DNA from: Vulcanimicrobiota bacterium
GTDB taxonomy: Bacteria; Vulcanimicrobiota; Vulcanimicrobiia; Vulcanimicrobiales; Vulcanimicrobiaceae
NCBI GenBank assembly: GCA_019233165.1
Contig: JAFAMS010000466.1
Span: 1-6,462, forward strand
Length of the DNA: 6,462 nt
Direction: 5' to 3'
The translations under genes and the position numbers were made by a program. The notes beneath the pieces are model-generated. The model made no database searches and was not told where the DNA came from. It was given only the letters and a program-made list of their open reading frames with translations. This document shows positions 1 through 5,668 of the stretch, one piece after another (the stretch's first letter is position 1; each line of letters starts with the position of its first letter).

Positions 1-19
1 TTTTTGTTTGGTCGAGGAC

Positions 20-39
20 TTGGTTGGTCGACCAACTAA
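20..39. promoter_or_regulatory. Palindromic operator, probable TetR autoregulatory site
   Basis: A perfect 14-base inverted repeat, GTTGGTCGACCAAC, lies at 23-36. Two further matching pairs outside one mismatch extend it to 20-39. It ends 9 bases before the ATG of the TetR-family gene. Symmetric operators of this size close to their own gene are typical of TetR repressors, so autorepression is the natural inference. A partial second copy (TTTGGTCGA at 7-15) repeats the left half 16 bases upstream. The promoter must lie in or before this stretch. TAACTA at 37-42 could be a poor -10 element, but I see no convincing -35. The site may also control a divergent gene beyond the left edge. Confidence 0.7.
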
Positions 40-48
40 CTACGCTCC

Positions 49-633
49 ATGGCGACCGGCACCCGGGAGCGGATCGTTGCCGCCGCGATGCAGCTTTTTT
101 GGGAGCGCGGTTACGGCGAGGCCGGAATCGCCGACGTGGTAGCGCGCGCCGGCGTCCGTAGCGGCAGCCTCTACCACTTTTTCGAGAGCAAGGAGAGCCT
201 GCTCGTCGCGGTGCTCGAGGCGTATCAAAGCGCGCTCATCCCGCACATCTTCGAGCCGCCGTTCCGTCGCGAGCGCGAGCCGCTCGAGCGCGTTTTCGCC
301 GTCCTTGCGGACTACCGCGAACGGCTGCTGACGACCGATTTCCGTTATCGGTGCCCGATCGGAAGCCTCGCGCTCGAAGTCGGACCGGTATCGGAGCGAG
401 CCCGCGTCCTCATCGACGCAAATTTCGCGGCATGGCGGGGAGCGATCGCGGCGGCGCTGCGCGAGGCGGCGCTCGTGCCGGGTACCGACCCCGAGTCTTT
501 GGCGACGTTCGTGCTGACGGTCATGGAGGGCGGCGTCATGCAATCGGCGGCACAACGCTCCGCCGCGCCGTTCGACGCGTCGATCGCCCATTTGCGCGCG
601 TACTTGATGTCGCTCGTGGCCCCCGCACGCTGA
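49..633 (+). CDS. TetR/AcrR-family transcriptional repressor
   Basis: This 194-residue protein has the length and layout of a one-component TetR repressor. Residues 5-51 form the DNA-binding domain: TRERIVAAAMQLF is the first helix, and the helix-turn-helix runs over about 25-45, ending in SGSLYHFFESKESLL, a strong family signature. The rest is the helical ligand-binding and dimer domain. A Cys-Pro-Ile-Gly motif at 102-105, followed by SLALEV, resembles the LmrA/YxaF-type branch, which often controls drug or small-molecule responses. The ligand cannot be read from sequence. The ATG at 49 is the only start that keeps the full HTH. It has no Shine-Dalgarno sequence in front, so the mRNA may be leaderless. 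The palindrome at 20-39 suggests autorepression. The next gene follows after 13 bases and is probably co-transcribed, making it the likeliest target besides the regulator itself. Confidence 0.93.
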   Translation: MATGTRERIVAAAMQLFWERGYGEAGIADVVARAGVRSGSLYHFFESKESLLVAVLEAYQSALIPHIFEPPFRREREPLERVFAVLADYRERLLTTDFRYRCPIGSLALEVGPVSERARVLIDANFAAWRGAIAAALREAALVPGTDPESLATFVLTVMEGGVMQSAAQRSAAPFDASIAHLRAYLMSLVAPAR

Positions 634-634
634 G

Positions 635-639
635 AGGAG
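635..639 (+). promoter_or_regulatory. Shine-Dalgarno sequence of the SRPBCC gene
   Basis: AGGAG, within GAGAGGAG right after the TGA of the TetR gene, sits 7 bases before the ATG at 647. It fixes that start and hence the hydrophobic N-terminus of the product. It is the clearest ribosome binding site in the window. Confidence 0.8.
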
Positions 640-646
640 CATAGGA

Positions 647-1180
647 ATGCACGTCGTCTCGTTCGTTTTTACCCTGGTAGTCGCGCTCGCGTCATTTGAT
701 CGCGGACCGGTTCACGTCGTCACCACCGACGATCCCAAACGGATCGATTGGAGCCTCACCGTCCCCGCCTCGCTCGACGCAGTTTGGGACGCTTTCACCA
801 CCTCCGAGGGATTGAGCGCGTGGGCGGCCCCGGCCGCAAACGTCGAGCTGCGCGACGGCGGAAAGTGGCTCGTCAACTTTCCGAACGCCGCCCCGGGAGG
901 CGGGACGATCCTCATCTACCAGCCTAAGACGTTGCTCGCGATCAGCGCGATGGCGCCGGAGCGCTTTCCGAACGTTCGCCGAGAACGGACGCTCGCGGTC
1001 TTCACCTTCACTCCCAGCGGTCCCGATCGGACCGAGGTCCATCTGACGCAAACGGGATGGAAGACCGGCGACGAATGGGACCGCGCATTCGCCTATTTGA
1101 GCGAGGGAAACGCGCAGCTTCTCCAACTACTCTACCGGCGCTTCGCCTCCGGACCGATCGACTGGTCGAAGTTGCGCTAG
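647..1180 (+). CDS. SRPBCC/AHSA1-domain protein with N-terminal signal peptide
   Basis: The product has 177 residues. Residues 3-15 are hydrophobic (VVSFVFTLVVALA) with a plausible signal-peptidase site near Ala15-Ser16, so export or membrane anchoring is likely, though the n-region has no Lys or Arg. Residues from about 33 to the end match the Aha1-C/SRPBCC (START-like) fold: VPASLDAVWDAFTTSEGLSAW at the start, then an RDGGKW turn, and a C-terminal part with TGWKTGDEWDRAFAYL and a closing GPIDWSKL. Such domains form a hydrophobic pocket for lipids or small aromatics. Most relatives are cytosolic and sit beside ArsR- or TetR-type regulators. The pairing fits here, but the leader peptide is unusual. 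The substrate is unknown; binding the compound sensed by the upstream TetR is an inference. Its TAG stop shares a CTAG palindrome with the converging gene. Confidence 0.85.
   Translation: MHVVSFVFTLVVALASFDRGPVHVVTTDDPKRIDWSLTVPASLDAVWDAFTTSEGLSAWAAPAANVELRDGGKWLVNFPNAAPGGGTILIYQPKTLLAISAMAPERFPNVRRERTLAVFTFTPSGPDRTEVHLTQTGWKTGDEWDRAFAYLSEGNAQLLQLLYRRFASGPIDWSKLR
1177..1180. other. CTAG palindrome giving both converging genes their stop codon
   Basis: On the plus strand TAG at 1178-1180 ends the SRPBCC gene. On the minus strand TAG at 1179-1177 ends the PdxK-like gene. The two coding regions therefore overlap by the four bases CTAG, leaving no room for an intergenic terminator between the operons. 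Confidence 0.95.
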
Positions 1181-2142
1181 AAGCCTACTCTTTCGGCTTG
1201 CTGCATCGCGGCCGCGAGCCCCGGGCCGCGCAAGCGCGCCGGCGGCTTGTCGAGCGGCGGGATGATCGCCGTCTCGACCTCGTAGCGCGCCGCATACGCG
1301 TACGCCGTCGCCTGTTTGTCGTAGACGCCTCGAGGCTTGAAAAGATCGTGGACCGCGATCGGATCGACGGTCGAATAACCGTACGGCGTCGAGAGCTTCA
1401 CGGAGAGCGTCGCGAACGCCGTCGCGAGGACTGCCGCGATGTTCGGCGATGCGCCGAGCGCCGTAAACGTCGCCAGCGCGGCGGCTAAGACGTCGCCGCT
1501 CCCGTACCCCGTCATCGCGGTGTAGTACGGCGCGGTGATCCTCGTCTGCCCGTAGGCGTTGCCGAAGATGTTGACGATCCTCTTCTCCCCGGTGTCACGC
1601 TGCCACGAAGTGATCAGCGTTGCCGTCGGACCGAGCGCAAGAACGTCTTCGAGAATTTTTGCCTCGCCGATCCCTTGCTCGTGCATGTTCTCGGTGAGCA
1701 AGAGCGCTTCGAAGCGATTCGGCGTGAGGATCTGCGCGAAGGGGACGAGCAAACGGCGAATCGCGCTCGCCGTCTCGTCGGAAACGTACAAACCGTTCGC
1801 ATTTCCGATCACCGGGTCGAGGATCACGATCCCCGAATATTCGGGGAGCAGCTCCGCCAACGTCGCGACGTACTCGTAGCGCGCGAGATAGCCGATCAGC
1901 AAGACCGGCGGTGCGAGATGGATCAAGAATTGCACGCCCCGCCGGAAATCGATCGCGCTCGGAGCGAACATCAAACGATTCTCGACGCCGCCGCGCGCGC
2001 TGGCGTAGCCGGTCGTCATCGTTGCCGTGCGGACTTTGAGCGGATTGGCGACCGCCGCTACCGCTTGATTTCCGATGAAGCCGTAACCGACGTCGTTCTG
2101 GATGCTGCCGAGGAGTGGATAGCCTTTCAGCTCATCGTGCAC
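1177..2142 (-). CDS. PdxK/PdxY-like pyridoxal kinase (ribokinase superfamily)
   Basis: I place the start at a GTG (2142), giving 321 residues. The same frame is open upstream, but that part lies inside thiL and reads as Arg/Ser-rich nonsense, and known kinases begin just before the SIQ motif. Features in order: SIQNDVGYGFIGNQ (13-26), matching the PdxK SIQS-V-YG-GN opening; LLIGYLARYE (81-90), matching the usual GYLGS-E; LDPVIGNANGLYV (108-120), matching DPVMGD; LTPNRFEALLL (139-149); and GYGSGD (212-217), with Asp217 as probable catalytic base in the GxGD anion hole. These point to phosphorylation of pyridoxal, or a related vitamer, with ATP in the cytosol. The segment that usually reads TVQFSNHT is TMTTGYASARGG here (41-52), so substrate preference may differ. 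About 50 residues after the core look like a lineage-specific tail. ThiD is less likely because its GGAGIQAD motif is missing. It overlaps thiL by 11 bases, so translation is probably coupled. Confidence 0.82.
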   Translation of the reverse strand: MHDELKGYPLLGSIQNDVGYGFIGNQAVAAVANPLKVRTATMTTGYASARGGVENRLMFAPSAIDFRRGVQFLIHLAPPVLLIGYLARYEYVATLAELLPEYSGIVILDPVIGNANGLYVSDETASAIRRLLVPFAQILTPNRFEALLLTENMHEQGIGEAKILEDVLALGPTATLITSWQRDTGEKRIVNIFGNAYGQTRITAPYYTAMTGYGSGDVLAAALATFTALGASPNIAAVLATAFATLSVKLSTPYGYSTVDPIAVHDLFKPRGVYDKQATAYAYAARYEVETAIIPPLDKPPARLRGPGLAAAMQQAERVGF

Positions 2143-3124
2143 GTAAATGGTCCCATCCGGCGCTCGTAAGCTCGCGCGTCCCGTCTCCGTTTCGCAGCCG
2201 GACGGCGCTCCCCTCGGTGACCGAGCCGATCCTGGAGAGCCTGCGCCCGAACGTTTTCTCAAACCGCGCTGCGAGCGTGCGGAAAGCCCGCGGAGCGATC
2301 GCCACGAGCAGCTCGAAATCTTCGCCGCCGTCGAGCGCGTAACGCAGCGGATCGGTCCCCGCGAGCGCCGCGAACTCGCGCACGCAAGGCGCACAAGGCA
2401 CCTCGTCGATCACCGCGCCGACGTTGGAAGCGGCGCAGAGGCGGTGAAGATCGGTCGAGAGCCCGTCCGAGAGATCCATCATCGCGTGCACGGTGACGGA
2501 GGCACCCAGGCGGTGCCCTTCGCGCAGCCGCGGCTGCGGAGTCGTATACGCGGCAAGCGCCGATGCAAAGCGCGGATCGCCCCGCAAATCCGAGCGTTCG
2601 AGCATAATCTCGAGGCCTACGCGGCTCCCACCCAGCTCGCCCGTCACCGCGAGAACGTCGCCCGGGCGCGCGCCCGAACGCAACTTGAGGTTCGAGGGCC
2701 TCACCTCGCCGACGATCGATATCGAGATGACGATCGAGGGCGCGCCGACGATATCGCCGCCCGCGATCGCCGTACCCGTGTGCCGCGCGAGCTCCGCGAT
2801 CCCCGCGTAACAATCGAGGATCCATTGCGGCGGAAGGCCGCGCGGGACGCCGAGCGCGATCGTCGCCAGGATTGGACGCGCGCCCATCGCTGCGATGTCC
2901 GAGAGATTCGAGGCGAGCGCCCGTTCGCCGACCTGCGCCGCCGACATCGCGTCGCGCGTGAAGTGCACGTCCTCGACGAGCGCGTCGGTCGTGATCACGC
3001 TTTCGTGCGAGCGCGACGGTTTCCAGACCGCCGCGTCGTCGCCGATCCCAATGCGGATCGAGCGCCTGCCGGAGACCGGCTCGACGATCCCGCGGATCGC
3101 TTCGATCAGCGCGTCTTCGGTCAG
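2132..3124 (-). CDS. thiL: Thiamine-monophosphate kinase
   Basis: ThiL phosphorylates thiamine monophosphate to thiamine diphosphate with ATP, the last step of bacterial thiamine cofactor synthesis, in the cytosol. Motifs in order: GIGDDAA (26-32) and ITTDALVEDVHF (44-55) for metal and substrate binding; ASNLSDIAAMGARP (71-84); AGGDIVG (121-127); MDLSDGLSTDL (216-226); ALDGGEDFELL (263-273). The whole PurM-like fold is present. No ATG, GTG or TTG lies between a distant ATG at 3271 and the GIGDD motif. The CTG at 3124 overlaps the rpe stop as CTGA and gives 330 residues, with GIGDD at 26 as in the 325-residue E. coli enzyme, so I choose it. The 379-residue form from 3271 would add an Arg-rich leader lying inside rpe and is unlikely. 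The gene is followed by, and overlaps, the PdxK-like kinase gene. Confidence 0.93.
   Translation of the reverse strand: MTEDALIEAIRGIVEPVSGRRSIRIGIGDDAAVWKPSRSHESVITTDALVEDVHFTRDAMSAAQVGERALASNLSDIAAMGARPILATIALGVPRGLPPQWILDCYAGIAELARHTGTAIAGGDIVGAPSIVISISIVGEVRPSNLKLRSGARPGDVLAVTGELGGSRVGLEIMLERSDLRGDPRFASALAAYTTPQPRLREGHRLGASVTVHAMMDLSDGLSTDLHRLCAASNVGAVIDEVPCAPCVREFAALAGTDPLRYALDGGEDFELLVAIAPRAFRTLAARFEKTFGRRLSRIGSVTEGSAVRLRNGDGTRELTSAGWDHLRAR
3121..3124 (-). other. CTGA stop/start overlap: rpe TGA with probable thiL CTG start
   Basis: Read on the minus strand, CTGA holds the proposed CTG start of thiL (3124-3122) and the TGA stop of rpe (3123-3121). It has the same geometry as the common ATGA coupling junction. 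No Shine-Dalgarno sequence is evident upstream, so thiL probably depends on ribosomes that have just finished rpe. Confidence 0.6.
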
Positions 3125-3789
3125 CGGATTCGTTCGCGGAGCGAGCGTACCGCGCCGGCCGGATCGTTCGACTCGAAGACGAAAGAGCCGGCGACCAGAA
3201 TCGTCGCCCCCACCTCGCAGGCGCGCTCGATGTTCCCGGCACCGATCCCTCCGTCGACCTCGAGCTCGCACGCCGGATTGCGCTCGTCGATCAGCGCCCG
3301 CGCTTCAGCGAGCTTGACCAGCGCGCGCTCGATGAAGGCCTGCCCGCCGAATCCAGGGTTGACGCTCATCACCAAGATCAAATCCGCGTCCTCGACGAGA
3401 TCTTGCAGCATCGAGACCGGCGTTTGCGGATTGATCGCGATCCCGGCCTTTGCCCCGAGCGAGCGGAGATGCTGCAGCAGCCGGTGCGCGTTCGGCGTCG
3501 ATTCGTAGTGGAACGTGACGTACTGACACCCGGCCTCGACGAAGCGGTCGACATACCGCTCGGGCTCGACGATCATGAGGTGCGCGTCGAACGGAAGGCG
3601 CGTCAGTTTCCGAAGGTCGGCAACGATTTTCGGACCCCACGTGATGTTCGGGACGAAGCGGCCGTCCATCGTATCCAGATGGAACAAGTCGGCGCCGCCG
3701 GCCTCGGCGGCCGCCAGCTGCTCGCCAATCTTCGCAAAATCGGCGGAGAGGATCGACGGCGCGATTCGCACCGTCCGGCGTTCTTTCAA
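3121..3789 (-). CDS. rpe: Ribulose-phosphate 3-epimerase
   Basis: Rpe interconverts ribulose-5-phosphate and xylulose-5-phosphate in the pentose phosphate pathway, using a metal ion in a TIM barrel. With the start at 3789 the protein has 222 residues, normal for the family. Visible motifs: IAPSILSADFA (9-19); HLDTMDGRFVPN (37-48), with metal ligand His37 and catalytic Asp39; DAHLM (68-72), with metal ligand His70; MSVNPGFGGQ (141-150), phosphate loop; and LEVDGGI (176-182), with catalytic Asp179. The start is uncertain. TTG at 3789 overlaps the upstream stop as TTGA, like the next junction upstream; GTG at 3771 gives 216 residues and a more typical N-terminus beginning MRIAPSILSADFA. Neither has a strong Shine-Dalgarno sequence. 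The gene lies between the PASTA gene and thiL, both overlapping it. Its product feeds transketolase, an enzyme that needs the cofactor made by ThiL. Confidence 0.96.
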   Translation of the reverse strand: MKERRTVRIAPSILSADFAKIGEQLAAAEAGGADLFHLDTMDGRFVPNITWGPKIVADLRKLTRLPFDAHLMIVEPERYVDRFVEAGCQYVTFHYESTPNAHRLLQHLRSLGAKAGIAINPQTPVSMLQDLVEDADLILVMSVNPGFGGQAFIERALVKLAEARALIDERNPACELEVDGGIGAGNIERACEVGATILVAGSFVFESNDPAGAVRSLRERIR

Positions 3790-4868
3790 CGCCGTAGAGG
3801 GACCGGGCCCGGCGCAGGCGTCGCGAGCGGCGGCTCTTTGCCGAGCTGCGTCTGATTGAGCAACTCGTTGTTGAGATACGTATCCAGCCAAGCCGTCCCG
3901 ATCACCGTCAAATTGAAATCGAGCCGCTGTCCCGGCTGCGCGTAAGAATCGAAGACGTTCCACGTCCCGCTATCGTCGCGAACCTGAACGCGCACGCGCT
4001 GCGCGGCGTCGGTTTCGTTATTCGGGATCAAGACGGCGGCGTGCACCTGCCGGAGGAGATAACCGTATTCGCCGGGACCGGCGCTCACTTGCAGCGAGAC
4101 CGGAGCGAACGGGTCGGCGAGAACGCCCGGTCCGGGGAGTTGACGGACGACGATTCCGCGCGGCGGACCGCTTCGCCCGAACGGAGTCCACACGATCTGG
4201 CCGAGATGAACCTTTGCCCGTTCCGCTTCCGCGCGAGCCCGCTCGACGTCCATATCGACGAAGCTCGGGACGCGCACTGCAGCCGGCGGTCCTTTCGAGA
4301 GGACGAACGAGACGGTCGAGCCTTCCCGCACGCTCGAGAGCGGCGGCGGATCTTGCGCGACGACGTGATTTGCCGGGACGTCGTCGTTCGCGACGTAGCG
4401 CGTTCGGCCGAGATCGAGTCGGAGCCGCGACAGCTCGAGTCTGGCGTTGCGCAGCGATTGATAGCGCAAGTCGGGCATCGAGTAGATGTTGACGCCGCGG
4501 CTGACGACGATCGAGACTTGGCGGCCTTCGCGAACGTGCGTCCCGGCTGGCGGCTGCTGACCCATCACGACGTCTTTTGGATATTGCTCGCTGATCGCGC
4601 GCGAGACCACGACCGATTTGAGCCCGAGCCGTTCGCTCTCACGGGTCGCGTCGCTCTCGGTTTGACCGACCAGCGAGGGCACCAAGACCGTCGCGCCCGA
4701 GGGCGCGAAGAAATCTTTGATCGCCCGTCCGAACCAGACGCCGACGCCGACGGCGAAGGCCAGGGCGAGCGCGAGGATCCAATCCCGGTCTTCGAGCCAT
4801 CGCAAACCGCGCGCGAGCGGCGCCCGGTGTGCGGGTCTTCGAGCGAGCGGCGTCTCCTTGAGGATCAA
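3786..4868 (-). CDS. Membrane-anchored protein with three PASTA domains, no kinase
   Basis: The protein has 360 residues. A basic N-terminal stretch (about 10-29) precedes one membrane helix (30-47, rich in Ala, Val and Gly), so the rest should lie outside the membrane. Three PASTA-like repeats follow, at about 61-125, 130-193 and 198-264. Each opens with a Val/Met-Pro-(Asp/Ser)-(Leu/Phe) motif and closes with a Val-Ser-X-X-Val-Ser-like strand; the first two also carry the QxPPxG- or DPPP-type turn. Residues 265-340 form a further domain I do not recognise, probably beta-rich (RVRVQVRDDSG, RLDFNLTVIG), before a Pro-rich tail. PASTA domains bind muropeptides or peptidoglycan and usually form the sensor half of Stk/PknB kinases or belong to penicillin-binding proteins. 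Neither catalytic domain is present here. A TTG start at 4868 overlaps the yebC stop as TTGA. A role in cell-wall sensing or scaffolding is inference. Confidence 0.88.
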   Translation of the reverse strand: MILKETPLARRPAHRAPLARGLRWLEDRDWILALALAFAVGVGVWFGRAIKDFFAPSGATVLVPSLVGQTESDATRESERLGLKSVVVSRAISEQYPKDVVMGQQPPAGTHVREGRQVSIVVSRGVNIYSMPDLRYQSLRNARLELSRLRLDLGRTRYVANDDVPANHVVAQDPPPLSSVREGSTVSFVLSKGPPAAVRVPSFVDMDVERARAEAERAKVHLGQIVWTPFGRSGPPRGIVVRQLPGPGVLADPFAPVSLQVSAGPGEYGYLLRQVHAAVLIPNNETDAAQRVRVQVRDDSGTWNVFDSYAQPGQRLDFNLTVIGTAWLDTYLNNELLNQTQLGKEPPLATPAPGPVPLRR

Positions 4869-5620
4869 GCGCCGGCGAGCGCCTCGATCTGAGCTTCGTC
4901 GAGCTCGACGTTCGAATACACGCGTTGCACGTCTTCGTGTTCTTCGAGCGCGTCGAGAAACGCGAGGATCTTAGGGACGTCTTCCGCGGCCGGATGGAGC
5001 GGCTGGCGCGCCTCCATCCCCAGATGCGCCGACGTAATCCGCAATCCGGCCGCGGCCAGCGCGTCGCGAACGCCGCTGACGGCCGCTTCCTCGGTGACGA
5101 TCTCGGAGCTTTCGCTCCCATAACGGACGTCGATCACGCCTTCCGCCGCCAGCGCCTTTTCGGTCAATGCGTCCTCGGAGAGTCCTGCAGTCTGTACTTC
5201 GACGAGCCCGCGTCCCTCGAACATCCAACCGACGCTCCCCGTCTCTCCGAGCGTACCCTCGTTCCGGCTGAACAAAAATCGCAGCTCCGATGCGGTCCGG
5301 TTGCGATTGTCGGTCGCCGCATCGACGATTGCGGCGACGCCGGCCGGACCGTACCCTTCATACCGGATCTCTTCAATCTCTTTCTCGTTGCCCGCTCCGC
5401 CGGCGCGTTGAATCGCGCGCTTGATCGTATCGGCAGGCATGTTGTTCTCGCGCGCCTTCTCGACGGCCATCTTCAAACGATAGTTTGCCTCAGGATCGGG
5501 CGAACCGCTCTTCGCGGCGAGGATGATCTCTTTCGAAAGCTTGGTGAACAGCGCGCCGCGCTGGGCGTCCACCTTGCCCTTGCGAAGCTTGATGTTGTGC
5601 CACTTAGAGTGCCCGGACAT
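4865..5620 (-). CDS. yebC: YebC/PmpR-family protein (TACO1 family)
   Basis: The product has 251 residues, a normal length. It opens with the family signature MSGHSKWHNIKLRKGKVDAQ, continues with ALFTKLSKEIILAAKSG, and has a KARENNMPADTIKRAI segment (about 54-69) before the EIRYEGYGP block (about 83-91). The C-terminal two domains are complete. YebC proteins were first described as DNA-binding regulators (PmpR) and more recently as ribosome-associated factors that ease stalling at proline-rich stretches, like mitochondrial TACO1. The ATG at 5620 is certain from the signature; GGGGACC just before it is a poor Shine-Dalgarno. A 48-base GC-rich gap separates it from the upstream mannosyltransferase gene. 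I see no promoter or clear terminator there, so it is probably co-transcribed. In many bacteria yebC lies beside ruvC/ruvA/ruvB; here the gene that follows encodes a PASTA protein. Confidence 0.97.
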   Translation of the reverse strand: MSGHSKWHNIKLRKGKVDAQRGALFTKLSKEIILAAKSGSPDPEANYRLKMAVEKARENNMPADTIKRAIQRAGGAGNEKEIEEIRYEGYGPAGVAAIVDAATDNRNRTASELRFLFSRNEGTLGETGSVGWMFEGRGLVEVQTAGLSEDALTEKALAAEGVIDVRYGSESSEIVTEEAAVSGVRDALAAAGLRITSAHLGMEARQPLHPAAEDVPKILAFLDALEEHEDVQRVYSNVELDEAQIEALAGA

Positions 5621-5668
5621 GGTCCCCGGCGCTTCGGGCTGGGCACCCTTCGGCCCCGCCGAGCAGCG

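Noticed and set aside
40..642. Open frame antisense to the whole TetR gene
   Set aside because: Arg/His-rich composition with no family resemblance, while the plus strand shows a full TetR signature.
1151..1170. GACC-GATCGACT-GGTC inverted repeat near the end of the SRPBCC gene, resembling part of the TetR operator or a terminator
   Set aside because: Only four-base arms, no T-tract, and it lies within coding sequence that encodes the conserved GPIDW ending; probably chance.
2143..2394. N-terminal extension giving the PdxK-like kinase 405 residues from an ATG at 2394
   Set aside because: The added 84 residues lie inside thiL, are Arg/Ser-rich and precede the normal start of the kinase fold; the GTG at 2142 fits the family.
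2147..3508. Long open frame on the plus strand opposite thiL and rpe (about 453 codons)
   Set aside because: Its product is Arg/Asp-rich with no recognisable motif and lies antisense to two clear enzyme genes. It is a by-product of GC-rich codon use.
3790..3963. N-terminal extension giving Rpe 280 residues from a start at 3963
   Set aside because: It overlaps the end of the PASTA gene and shows no Rpe similarity; the family begins just before the APSILSADF motif.
5621..5668. Possible hairpin, terminator or thiamine riboswitch between the PMT gene and yebC
   Set aside because: The 48-base gap is GC-rich with short GGGC/GCCC matches and repeated CCGAAG, but no stable stem with a U-tract and far too little sequence for a TPP riboswitch.
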